Of a stretch of 64,000 bases of DNA, positions 22,822 through 33,304 are shown piece after piece (positions within the stretch are counted from its first letter, which is position 1; each line of letters begins with the position of its first letter). The notes below the pieces were generated by a model. That model saw only the letters and a list, made by a program, of their open reading frames with translations. It did not search any database and was not told the origin of the DNA. Origin of the DNA: Phytophthora quininea (Eukaryota; Oomycota; Peronosporomycetes; Peronosporales; Peronosporaceae); assembly GCA_011947345.1 (NCBI GenBank), contig JAAVTG010000697.1:620001-684000 (forward strand), given 5' to 3'. The position numbers and the translations under genes are program-made.

Positions 22822-23439
22822 ATGCTCTTACCGTTTGCATTTGCGATCTTTTGCTGGGTCTGTGAGGCTTTACTCGCAGGAAATACAATGGCAGAAGCTC
22901 CAAACGTGACGACGGTGGCTCTGTCAGCGTCGACACTCAACGAGAGCGACCCCGTGGCGCGTCGACTGGTGGAAGGTCTGCAGTGCGACTTGAACCTCTA
23001 CAACAACTTCATCGAGTCGACCGAGGGCCAGGACATCTTCATCATGGCGGCGATGTGCGAGTCGCGTATCGTGTACGTCAAGAACAAGCGCGCTGGGTGG
23101 TACGGCCCCGTGGACCAGAACGATCTGTCCTCCGTCATGTGTTCCTACGAGTGTCTGCAGAGCGACGAGCTGCACAAGAAGGCGCTGTCACTATCTCGCT
23201 GCACCTGTGCAGAGGTCTCTGCCCACACGTTCGTGCAGTTCGACTTTTGTCTCGAGAGCTCGGCCAGACTGCTGTGCACGCATCTGAGCGAGTGCGGCCA
23301 CTGGGGCTGCAAGCTCGAGGACTTTAACTGTCTGCGCTACGAGTGGGACCACCTCTATCCGTGTGTCGGAGGCAGAGCGTCCTTGAGTGTGGTTGCCATT
23401 GCATTGGCCGTGGCAGCAGCATTGGTCTCATCAAGTTAG
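22822..23439 (+). CDS. secreted cysteine-rich protein, probably GPI-anchored
   Basis: I chose the ATG at 22822 because it starts a signal peptide (LLPFAFAIFCWVCEALLAG); upstream in-frame ATGs, for example 22753, would bury it. The mature part has about 12 cysteines in spaced groups (MCSYECLQS, RCTCAEVS, CTHLSECGHWGCKLEDFNC) and several N-glycosylation sequons. A final hydrophobic stretch (SLSVVAIALAVAAALV) directly after Gly-Gly looks like a GPI-attachment signal. The protein is about 205 residues. No known domain recognised. It is divergent from ELP5, with about 120 bp between the chosen starts. Confidence 0.6.
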   Translation: MLLPFAFAIFCWVCEALLAGNTMAEAPNVTTVALSASTLNESDPVARRLVEGLQCDLNLYNNFIESTEGQDIFIMAAMCESRIVYVKNKRAGWYGPVDQNDLSSVMCSYECLQSDELHKKALSLSRCTCAEVSAHTFVQFDFCLESSARLLCTHLSECGHWGCKLEDFNCLRYEWDHLYPCVGGRASLSVVAIALAVAAALVSSS

Positions 23440-23501
23440 GTTCTGGGATACTCACTGCTTCCGGTAGTGGTTACGTAGAAGTTACTCCCCGTCCAGCGGA
23501 T

Positions 23502-24367
23502 ATGGCGGCGGATCGCAGCGTGCAGTGGGCGCTCTACAGAGACGCGTCGTGCGCGGAGGAAGGTCGAGTGTCGTTGGGGAGTATATCTGTCGGCTTGGCG
23601 CAGCCGCCGACGGCGTCAGACTCGTCGCAGTGCGCGGGGTTCAACTCGTCCCGGAGCTTCAGCGACGTGTGCTGGCGCAAGGCGCTGCAGAGCTGAGAGA
23701 AGCCGACGCGATGGAGGTCAGCAACGAGTCGTTCCCGGTTGCGGTTGAAGACCTGACACTAGGCTCCAGAGCAATGGATTTGGGGTTGATGGACGGCAAG
23801 GCGTCGGTCTACTGCAAACTGCAGGTGGATGTCGCTGAGCAGCCAACGGAGACGACTGCAGACTGGTTTGACTGGAAGTGGCAGCGTGCGGACGACTACC
23901 GAGCGAGAGGCAACGAGGCTTTTAAGCAGCAGAGATTTACCGACGCCGTGAAGCTGTACAAGCGAGCGCTAGCGTGGCTGGAGCCGCCTACAGACGTCAC
24001 ATCGGACTTGAGGGTCGAGTACTCGGCGGAGGAGAAGGAACTGATGAATCCTATTGCGACGGCGTGCTACGCCAACATGGCTACGTGCTACTCGAAGCTG
24101 GACAGGGACGGAGACGTGGAGCTCTGTATTGCCGCAGCCTCAAACGCTTTAGCGCTGGATGACAAACACGTCAAGGCTCGATACAGACGCAGTCAGGCGT
24201 ACGCTGCATCCAAGGAGTTCGACTTGGCTCTGGCAGATCTCACCAAGCTGCGGGAGCTGGAACCCGACAACAAACTGTTCCGCTCGGCTCTCAGTCGCGC
24301 TCAAACTGCCAAGACGCAGCTCCGCAAAAAGCAGCAGAGCGCCTTCGCCAACCTCTTCGACAAGTAG
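23502..24367 (+). CDS. FKBP/TPR co-chaperone-like protein
   Basis: The C-terminal half contains three TPR units: ARGNEAFKQQRFTDAVKLYK, MNPIATACYANMATCYSKLD and KHVKARYRRSQAYAASKEFD. This is the arrangement of large FKBP immunophilins and AIP-type co-chaperones that bind Hsp90 or Hsp70 tails. The N-terminal half, with FSDVCWRKALQS and later FPVAVEDLTLGSRAMDLGL, could be a divergent FKBP-like domain but lacks clear catalytic aromatic residues. One base is missing near 23688-23692, creating a stop at 23694; the TPR frame follows directly. The basic tail ends ANLFDK. Expected length is 288 residues. Confidence 0.7.
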
Positions 24368-24634
24368 ACAAACAGAGGCTAGAAGCAGCAGCAGCAACAG
24401 CAGTAATTTAAAACAGGGAGGGACGTTCCATTTCGCTCGATTGCTGCGGGTGACCACGACGACCGAGTCGGCAGTGCAGTCGCGTCCTCACTCTACTACT
24501 AGGAACGCGGTGTCTCGCCACAGCAGATGCGTCTGCATCTGCTCCCATTCCAAGTTCCGTCCAAGAGCTGCTCCGTCCTGACCGCAAGTGAACCGAAGCG
24601 AGAGGCGGCGAGAGCGTCCATCGACTCGACCAAA

Positions 24635-25228
24635 TTACTCGTCGGCGGGCGTGGCGCGGGTGTAGATGAGCTGCGCGTGGTGGGCCAGCACCTTGGAGAT
24701 GGTGCCGTTCTCCTCCAGCTCGTGGATCGAGGCGCGGGCCAGCGCGGCGTTGACCTTGAGGCGCTCGACGATGGCCGAGGCCGTGATGAGCTTCATCTTG
24801 GGGACCTCCACCAGCAGGCGCTCGTACGTCTCCTGGTCGTACAACACCTTGTTGGCCACTTTCTCGCGGACCTTGCCCTTGGACCATTTCTTCTTGCCCT
24901 TGCCCTTGCCACCAGCCATGGCGGCGGCCATCTTCTGCTCCTTGGTCTTCTGCTGAGTCTTCGGCGGCTGCAGAGCGGCACGGGCAACAGAAAAGTAAAC
25001 AGCGTCAGTCCCCCTGCATCGGAATAGTGCTCTGTATGGCGATCAGGCCTGCTGCGACGCGTCTGCTGCATTGGGGCGTCCCTCCGTCCCCTGTCTACGA
25101 CTGCTGCTGCTGCTGCTGGTTCATCTCCAGTGTGGTTGACAGCATTTGGCCGACGAGAGGCAGCAGCCGACTGCGCTGGCGGTCCGTGCAGGCCTGTGGG
25201 TGCATTGAATAGGGGCGCGGCTTACCAT
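24635..25228 (-). CDS. RPS25: 40S ribosomal protein S25
   Basis: Small-subunit ribosomal protein of about 111 residues. The coding exon 24967-24635 contains GGKGKGKKKWSKGKVREKVA, LYDQETYERLLVEVPKMKLI, SAIVERLKVNAALARASI and LEENGTISKVLAHHAQLIYT, which is RPS25 throughout. The initiator ATG stands alone in a separate exon (25228-25226), directly followed by the donor GTAAGC. A 258-bp intron ends in CTGCAG before CCG CCG AAG, giving the typical MPPK start. The intron is long for this window and carries a CTG run near 25100-25118. An intron right after the ATG is common in ribosomal protein genes. Confidence 0.97.
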
Positions 25229-25497
25229 GGTGACTTGGTGCTTGCTACTACGCTCCCTGTTTAATTAGCTAGTGCAGCCAGTATGGGATTTTCGCCTCAG
25301 CCATCGCGATGGTTGGCCGAGGAGGCTGCTGTCAGATGCTGCCGTCTTTGAGATACAAACGGTTCGGTTATGTCCGGTTCGGACCGGTCCACTATGACAT
25401 ATCGTAGGGTTTATGACATCGTATGTATCGCTTCAACTTGAGCAGCACGTTTCCTTTGACAACTTGGAGATGTATTATTGTATCTTGCTATAAGAAA

Positions 25498-26324
25498 CTA
25501 TCGCTGATCCTGCGCTACAAGGCGATCGAGAACGCGTTGCAGTGCGCTGCTGCGACGGCCAGATACCCCTGCAGCGTTCGCAGTTGGGCGAAAAACTCCT
25601 CGAGGCTGAGCGCCCCCGCCGCCTGCTCTCCGCCGCGCACGCGCACACTTTGGGATGAGGAAAGGTGCGGCGTCCGCAGCTCGAGCACTTGAAACCAACG
25701 CACCAGCATTGGCGCTGACGCTCACCAGACTCAGTGATCCACTTTCGCGGAATTGCAGCAATCTCTGGGCCTGCTGGAGCGACGCCATCCCGACGTTGGG
25801 GGCGCCGTAAACGTCGCACACCGCCAGCTTGCAGGCGTTTTGATACACCCCGCCAGCCACGATGCGCTCTCGTTTGCGCTGTAGAATCTTGGAGGAGCTG
25901 CCACGATCCGCACCGGGTACAATGGAGAGCTGGCAGCTTTGGTACTGTTAGCGCTGGTCAACCAGCTCGCTAGTCTCGGGAAGAAGATGGCACAGGTGGT
26001 CTCAATGAACTTGAGACTCCGCTCCGAGACCACAAACACTGGGCCTAGAGATGCTGCAGTGCGCAGCAGCTCGATGGCTTGCTCTTCCACTGCCCCCAGC
26101 GCCTGCTGCAGGTATCGATCCCGCGAGTACGCGGCTTGGGCTGTGACTACGCTGGTTCGGGTGGGCAGCAGACCGATGCGAGCGGTCAGGAACGACATGG
26201 GCGCCACCACGTCTTCCCAGGACAACACGAACACGGACACTTGCGAGCGTTTGGAGCAGGAAGCTGGGGCTGCTTCCACCGGCGGGTAGGATGGGATCGA
26301 CGTACTCTGGAAGGCGGTCTGCAT
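25498..26324 (-). CDS. unrecognised protein with HAD-like features
   Basis: The N-terminal half has VSVFVLSWEDVVAPMSFLTA, EEQAIELLRTAASLG and VFVVSERSLKFIETTCAIFF. This arrangement is seen in a group of protist proteins where a HAD-like fold with a TNA/SER-type loop has been suggested. The C-terminal half continues in another frame as RIVAGGVYQNACKLAVCDVY and GMASLQQAQRLLQF. The frame is lost somewhere between about 25870 and 25950, consistent with a single missing base. Expected length is roughly 275 residues. The start at 26324 may be preceded by another exon. It is divergent from DHX35, with 155 bp between. Function unknown. Confidence 0.5.
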
Positions 26325-26479
26325 TGCGATTGAGGAAATATGGGAATGAGCTCTGAGCGGTGGTGACCTGCCAACTCAACTGCAACAAACTGGCAGCGGA
26401 AAGGAGACCATCACTCAGATGGATACAGTATAGACGATCACTCTGACCACGCAATTTCATCACCAACCAGACCGCCAAG

Positions 26480-28921
26480 ATGTCTGCGTTCTGGCGGCCT
26501 GGCGCGTCGCTGCCAGGCGCAGACGCCGAGGCCGAGGCGGCCCGAGAGCTCCCCAAGGATGCGGAGATGCCGGCCGTGCAGTTCAATCCGCTGCACAACC
26601 TGCCGCTGCAATCCCAGAGAGCTCGCTTGCCAGTGTCCGCGCACCGCGACGAAATCCTGTACGCAGTCGAGACGCACGCCACGACGATCCTCGTGGGCGC
26701 CACTGGCTCCGGCAAGACGACGCAGGTGCCGCAATATCTGATGGAGGCTGGCTGGGCCGCTCCACGCAGAACAACGGAGCAATCTGTGCCCAGGAACAGA
26801 GTCATCGTTTGTACGCAGCCACGCCGCGTCGCTGCCGTGACGATCGCAGAGCGGGTGGCCCAGGAAATGGGCTGCCAAGTGGGCCAGGAGGTGGGCTACG
26901 CTGTCCGCTTCGAGGACAAGTGGGACCCCGAGCGCACCAAGATCAAGTTCGTCACGGACGGATTGCTACTAAGAGAGACGATGCGGATCCGCTCTTGTCG
27001 CGGTATTCGGTGGTGATGCTGGTGAGTGTTTGTATGGATGCTTTAAAGGAGTGCATTACACTGACTGGGTGGTGCTGTGCAGGATGAAGCGCATGAACGG
27101 AACTTGGAGACGGACCTGTTACTAGGACTAATCAAAAAGATCCAGCGGAAGCGGCCAGATCTACGTGTGATTATTGCGTCGGCTACTTTACAAGTGAACA
27201 CCTTCATGCGGTTCTTCCGTACCAAGAAGAAGGAAAGGCAGCTGCAGGAGCAGGCACTGAAAGATGTCGTCGCAGTATCTGTGGAAGGACGACAGTTTCC
27301 CGTGGATGTGGAGTATCTCCAAGAGCCGTGCGGGGACTATCTGGAGAAGGCGATTGAAACGGTACTAGATATCGACAAACACGAAGGCGAAGGCGACGTG
27401 CTGGTGTTTTTGCCTGGCCAAGAAGAAATTGACTTTGTCGTCCGAGCATTGAGTGACAGAGCACCTCACAATATGCATCCTGTTCCCTTGTACGGAACGC
27501 TGCCGCTGCGTATGCAACAGAACGCATTCCTGCCAGCACCTCGGGGTGTGCGTCGCAAAGTGATTGTCGCAACGACTATCGCCGAGACTTCCGTGACCAT
27601 CGAAGGCGTGGTGTTCGTAGTGGATGGGTGCTTTACCAAGCTTGCATTCTTCAACCCGCTGACCGGAGTGGAGTCGCTGCTCACGGCGCCGGTGTCAAAA
27701 GCTTCAGCGAAGCAGAGGGCGGGTCGAGCAGGACGCTCACGACCAGGCAAGTGCTTTCGATTGTGCACGCAGGAGCATTTCCGTACGCATCTTGCCAAGG
27801 AAACGATCCCGCAGATGCAGCGCACGAACTTGGCAACGGTGGCATTGTATTTGCTGAGTATGGGAATCCAAGATCTGGCACATTTTGACTTTGTATCGCC
27901 GCCGTCGTCAGAAGCACTGATACGCGCGTTGGAGATGTTGTTCTCGTTGGGCGCCATTGGCAACGACTGCCGACTCGTTGACCCGCTTGGGACGCAGATG
28001 GCTGAATTCCCGGTGGATCCAGCTCTGGCGAAAGTCTTGCTGTCCTCATTTCGCTTTGGGTGCACGCAAGAGATGCTGAGCATCGCTAGCGTGCTGTCGG
28101 TTGGAGATATATTTTACAGTGCCCGTGGATCGCGAGAGCGGCAAGAGAAAATTGCCGAGGCAATGGAGCATTTTGCGCATCCAGACGGAGACCATGTCAT
28201 GTATCTTGCTATCTACGACGAATTCATCGAGAACAAAAAGAGCCGCTCCTGGTGCGAAGACTACATGCTTAACCACCGTGCACTCATAAGAGCTACTGAA
28301 ATCCGACGACACCTCAAGCGCTATGTGACTCGTTTCAAAGTGACGACCAAAGATAACGATGAGGAGTTCCTGTCTTTCAGCAACGATGCGGGCGACGAAG
28401 AGGACAAGGCTCGGAGCGCTGCGATTCGCAAGTGTTTAGTCAGCGGCTACTTTGCGAATGCTGCCAAGCTGCACGCTGACAGTGTGTACCGCACTTTACG
28501 CGACCAGCGGTCAGTGCAGCTCCACCCGACGTCCGTTTACTACCACATGGGCACTCTTCCCGACTGGATCATGTTTCACCAGAGCGTGTTGACCACAGAA
28601 GAGTATGTTCGTGACGTATCACGGATTGACCCTCGCTGGCTGGTTGACCTTGCTCCTGATTTCTATCGCGCTAAGGAGGTTAGTGGCGTGTTGTCCGGCA
28701 GCTCTGGGTCGCTAGGCTTGCCGTCTGCAACAGCAACGGCCCCTAAAAGCAAGAAGCAGAAAACTTCGTACGCCGAAGCCGACACTCCGCCTCGACGAGC
28801 CGCTACGGGCGCCGATGGACGCATATTATTCCGCAAGCCGAAGCGAGCTAACCAAGACGCCAAGTCGAAGCTGCCCGTGCATATTGGCAAAACCAAGGGT
28901 GGATTGCGCTCGCAGTTCTAG
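26480..28921 (+). CDS. DHX35: DEAH-box RNA helicase DHX35
   Basis: ATP-dependent RNA helicase found in spliceosomal complexes. The N-terminus SAFWRPGASLPG and the block RARLPVSAHRDEILYAVE match DHX35. Helicase motifs follow in order: GATGSGKTTQ (I), TQPRRVAAVT (Ia), TDGLLLRE, DEAH at the start of exon 2, SATL (III), FLPGQEEID, and QRAGRAGRSRPGKCFRL (VI). HA2 and OB-fold regions continue to the Lys-rich end. A 61-bp intron (27022-27082) lies inside the DEAH region, and one base is missing near 26983-26986 just before it, which in a naive translation ends the first exon at 27016. Expected length is about 793 residues; human DHX35 is about 703. Confidence 0.95.
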
Positions 28922-29041
28922 CACCGTTCTGCAGCAGTTTCAAACACCTGCATGACATGCAGACGATGCAAGATACCCCAAGGTGTCGACACTCGATTTC
29001 CCCGTCACGAAAACGTTCATTACTATCGATACAGTTAGCTT

Positions 29042-29953
29042 CTACCCCTGGTCAACTGTGAGATTGCTCCCGAAGTGGCCGTCCGAGCCTGCACGAAGTC
29101 GTCGGTCCTCGAGCACCTTCATCTTGCGCTGCCGTCGTTCAATGGATTCTCTCTGGCGGTCAAACACTGGCACACTGTAGTCCTGCAAGGAGACGTACGA
29201 CGAGCCTCGCTGTGAAATCTCGCTTGGGGCGACGCTCAGAAACTCATCCAACACGCTGCTGTTCTTGGTGGCTGGATGGCGAATGGCCAGGCGAAGAATC
29301 TCTTGGAAGCGCCTTTTACGCTGCTCCACCAGCCTCACGTCGTGGCGCTTTAGATAAGACCAAACGCCAGCACTGGGCAGAGCCGGCAGCGTCACTGTGC
29401 GGTAGTTGGTGTTGGAGATGGGAGCTTTCTCCACGGCTGCGCTGTGCGGACTCAATGGGATGTGGCTTTCCAGAGCGTCGGTGGCCGGTGTCACTTCCTC
29501 CTGCGTGCGTGGGTTCTGGTAGTCACTGAGTAGACGACTGAGTTCGGTGTGTAGGTTCTTGAAAGCCCGGAAGCGTCGGCGGATGGTGTAAGTGGACAGG
29601 ATGCCGTCCGGTCCTTTGATGTCCACGTGGTACATGACGACGCCCTGGTTGTTGATGGAGTGGTTGTTCACCTCGATGGTAATGTTGTGGTACGGGTTCA
29701 ACAGCGACGTGGGGGTCATCACCTGGCTTTGACTGGCGTCGTGGTCGCCGTCCAAGTTCCAGAAGGACAGCGGTTCGAAGCCGCTGGCTTCGCTGGTGTA
29801 GCTGTCCCTGCAGTTGAACAGGTCCACCGGTTTGTCCAGCGCCGCGAGGCTGTTGCGGTTGTTGCTGGGCGGCAGCTGCATCGCCGGGTCGTACCGTTCG
29901 GGCACGGCCGACTCGCTGAAGCGGAACGAGTGCGATGGAGCGACGACGCGCAT
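29042..29953 (-). CDS. PX-domain phosphoinositide-binding protein (paralogue 1)
   Basis: A 303-residue protein with a PX domain of the sorting-nexin type (about residues 100-245). It shows GVVMYHVDIKG, then STYTIRRRFRAFKNLHTELS, where the RRRF-x-F part is the expected phosphoinositide-binding site. A long loop is followed by LPALPSAGVWSYLKRHDVRL and SVLDEFLSVAP. The tail RGSSYVSLQDYSVPVFDRQRE is shared almost exactly with the PX protein at 40967-41866. Both end in an Arg/Glu-rich helix. No other domain recognised. The likely role is membrane or endosome association. The frame is intact. Confidence 0.87.
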   Translation of the reverse strand: MRVVAPSHSFRFSESAVPERYDPAMQLPPSNNRNSLAALDKPVDLFNCRDSYTSEASGFEPLSFWNLDGDHDASQSQVMTPTSLLNPYHNITIEVNNHSINNQGVVMYHVDIKGPDGILSTYTIRRRFRAFKNLHTELSRLLSDYQNPRTQEEVTPATDALESHIPLSPHSAAVEKAPISNTNYRTVTLPALPSAGVWSYLKRHDVRLVEQRKRRFQEILRLAIRHPATKNSSVLDEFLSVAPSEISQRGSSYVSLQDYSVPVFDRQRESIERRQRKMKVLEDRRLRAGSDGHFGSNLTVDQG

Positions 29954-30838
29954 GGCTGTTGCTGTTTAACGCTCGGTTCGGTGGGGAAGATGTACGGAGG
30001 AGGGCCCGTATGCGCGACGACGCCAAAGAGGAAGTGGCGTGCTAGATGTTAAGTGCGCCGGAGCAATGCGACGGGGAATTTTCGCGTCCACTTGATTGAG
30101 TCTGCTACGCCAGCGGGTCAAATCGGGGGTGAGTGCCAGGAAACAAGTAAAACCGCGTTGGCAATGCGCCTCCGAGGCGACCTACAGGGCGATTGACGCG
30201 TTAGGCAACGGCGAGAAGCGGCCAAGTGGCGGTGCGAGCGACGCTGCCGGTTTCGGAATGGCACGAGAGCGTGGGTTGTGCCGAGTATCGCACTGCGCGG
30301 GGTTTCTTTTATGCCGGGCCAGCTGAAACGCCGTCGAGCTGGGGCTTGCAGCAGCAGTAACCCAGCAGCAATTTTCAGCAAACCCTACTGAAAAGTGCCT
30401 ATACCGCGCAAAGGCAACGGAAGAAGTGAAAAGTTGCTGCAACGATAACGTCATTCGCTCTGACTAGCTGACTGGAAGTCAGTGCAATTTGGACCGCGGG
30501 TTCATCTTGCTCTCGCCAAGTGTGTGGTGCTGCTGCATTCCGATCAGAGACGCGCTCCCAGCTGCAGCAGCAGTGTTCATGTGTATTCGGCGAGGGCGCC
30601 AAAACAATGCGGCGGCGCATGAGGCTATTTCGGCTTCAACTTGGTCGGATGAAGAACTTTGACACTGCCGGCAGAAAATAGCCCGCTGGGGCTGGACGTT
30701 GCAGGTTCTTGTCGTGACTCGGGTGCATTCACGTTTGGCGGCCGTCAGCGCTCGCTTCCCTGGGTCGGACCGCAGGCTGTTTAGCGGATGCCCCACGACT
30801 AACCGCGCACCTGTATCGATAATCCGCAGCAAGTCTCC
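29954..30838. promoter_or_regulatory. divergent intergenic region, PX protein / cyclic-nucleotide-dependent kinase
   Basis: This 885-bp region separates two start codons that point away from each other. Open frames in it are short and show no similarity. I see no RNA gene. It probably holds both promoters and leaders. Confidence 0.4.
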
Positions 30839-33199
30839 ATGGGCGGCGGCGTGTCCAAGAGCGAGTACGAACGCATTCGCAAAGAGCTGATTCTGAAGGA
30901 CCAAGTGATTCGAGCGCTGCAGCAGCGACTGGCCGATGGCGGCTACATTGGCCCCATGCACTCCGCCCCAGGGGCAGGCGACGCCAATGCAGACGGAAAG
31001 GCTCAACCGGAACAAGCCGCTACAAAGATGAAAAACGGCAAGGAAGCGCGCGTGTCCAATGCGGAACTGGTGATGGATTCGACACTCCAAAAGGTGCCAG
31101 CTTCAGCTCACGGTTCACGCTGTTGCATGAGGCAAAGGATGCTGGGTGAAGACAGCGAGGAACCGGAAGAAGCAAAAGGTAGATACAGCTCCAAGGACAG
31201 GACGGACAGCTCCGTCGCCATGGTGCCAGCAAGCGGCAACACTGGGTCGAAAGGCAAGTTGCGCCGAGTGGAGGTGAGTGCAGACGTCATGCCGAGCCGT
31301 AACATCACGGCAAAGCCGCACGAACGCGTGGTCTACCCGAAAGATGAAAGCTCCAGACAGCTTCTGCTCAAGGTGCTGCAGTCCAACGTACTGTTTAAAG
31401 GCCTCTCTCACGGGGAGATCCGCGACTGCCTGGACGCCTTCTTCCCAATGAAAGTGGAGCCAGGCCATCTAGTAATTCAACAAGGAACCCAAGGAGACAA
31501 CTTTTACGCTGTCGGGAGCGGGCAGCTTGAGATTCTTGTGGCCATGGGGGTGCCGCTCCCATCCGCTACGGCTACTTGGGTCCTGGCACTGGTTTCGGCG
31601 AGTTGGCGTTGCTGTACAATATGCCGCGTGCTGCAACAATTCGCGCTGTTACTGAAGTCTCGCTGTGGGCTCTTGAGCGTAACTCATTCCGTGAGATTCT
31701 GGCATCACACAAACTTATCCAACTCAATCGGACGCTGCAGGTGATCGAGAAGATCGCCATACTGAGCAAACTCACTGCGTCGGAAAAGCAGCAGGTGGCA
31801 TCAGCGATGGACTGGGAGGAGTTTGAAAAGGAGCTGCAATTGTAAGGCAGGGCGAAGTAGGCGAAAAGTTTTACATCTGCACCAAGGGTGAGATTGTCGT
31901 CACGCAACAGGATGCGGCCACAAACGAGGACAACATCATCCGTCGACTCAAAGCTGGAGATCACTTTGGCGAGATGGCTCTGTTCAAGGACGAAATGCGA
32001 TCAGCTACCTGCACAGCAGTCACACGTGTCCAATGTGTCACGCTTGAGCGTGCGCACTTCATTGCCATGCTGGGGACACTTCAGGAGCTCATGGACCGAG
32101 AACCCGCCCATCTGGAGGCCAAAGATCTTGTTCCCCGGCGTACTTCGGCCGAGACGGCAGCCGACGTGGATCCTGCGCTCAACTACAAGTACTTCATGCA
32201 AATCCCTCGAGAGGAGCTGGAAGTCTTGCAAACACTCGGCCGTGGCGCCTTTGGCCGTGTTCGACTCGTTCGACACGCGGCATCAAACCGCGCGTATGCA
32301 CTGAAGTGTTTGATCAAGTCTCACATTGTGGAGAACAACCTGAAGGAGCACGTGCTAAACGAAAAGCGAGTGATGCTCGCACTAGACCACCTGTTCATTC
32401 TGAAGCTCTACACGACCTTCAAGGACCGAACGCATCTCTACTTCCTCGTAGAGCTCGCACTGGGTGGTGAGCTCTTCACGTATCTGCGTAAGAAAGACCA
32501 CTTCGAAGAGCCCGTTGCTCGCTTCTACATCGCCAGTGTCGTTCTCGTCTTCCAACACATGCACTCCAAGTACATTGTGTATCGGGATCTGAAGCCTGAG
32601 AACATCCTGCTGGACAATGACGGCTTCATGAAGCTGGCAGACTTTGGACTGGCGAAACTCGTGACGGACCGCACTTGGACGCTGTGCGGCACACCTGATT
32701 ACCTCGCCCCGGAGATCATCCTGAACAAGGGCCACGACAAGGCCGTGGACTACTGGGCGCTGGGTATCCTCATCTTTGAGCTTATGACTGGAACTGCGCC
32801 ATTTTACGCTCAGGACCCGATGCAGATTTACGCGCTCATCATTCAGGGAAACGTCAAGTTCCCAGCCTACATGGGGTAAGTTCACCATGCGCTGCTAGCT
32901 ATTATGTGAACGGTGGTGCTAACGTTAAGTTGTGTTCGTAGTCGAGCATGTGTCGATCTGGTGCAGAAGCTGCTGTGCCAAAACCCAGCTAGACGCCTCG
33001 GCAACATGAAACATGGCATCAAGGACATCATCAACCACCGCTGGTTCTCAGGCTTCCAGTGGGAAAGTCTGCGAACAAAAAGCATGAAGCCCCCATTGTG
33101 CCACAGGTCCGAGACGACTTTGATACGTCAAACTTTGAGGATTTTCGCCACGAGACGGAGGACCCAGGCCTGGACTGCGAATGGGACCCCGATTTTTAG
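30839..33199 (+). CDS. cyclic nucleotide-dependent AGC protein kinase (PKG-like)
   Basis: The protein starts MGGGVSKSEYERIRKELILK. Gly2 and the nearby Ser suggest N-myristoylation, followed by a short coiled coil. Two cyclic-nucleotide-binding domains follow; the phosphate cassettes are FGELALLYNMPRAATI (near 31590) and FGEMALFKDEMRSATC (near 31970). The kinase domain has GRGAFGRVRLV, AYALKCL, YRDLKPENILL (Tyr in place of the usual His), ADFGLAK and GTPDYLAPEI. A 66-bp intron (32876-32941) precedes RACVDLVQKLLCQNPARRLG, and the C-terminal AGC tail ends at 33199. Single-base losses lie at 31558-31560, 31830-31831 and in the A5 run 33077-33081. Expected length is about 766 residues. The order of two binding domains then kinase is that of PKG; ligand preference for cGMP or cAMP cannot be told here. 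Confidence 0.92.
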
Positions 33200-33206
33200 C
33201 CACTTT

Positions 33207-33233
33207 GTGCAGCTTCGAAAGCAATAGCAATGC
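33207..33233 (+). repeat. 27-bp direct repeat, copy 1 (kinase 3' region)
   Basis: The 27-bp sequence starting gtgcagcttcgaaagcaa just after the kinase stop recurs at 36036-36062 with one mismatch. The two copies bracket the Fanzor relic. See findings. Confidence 0.6.
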
Positions 33234-33304
33234 CACACATATTTAGCCGACTAACGCATGACTGCGCTAATACTATCCAGGTCTGAGCCTGGGTGGAGAC
33301 TTTC

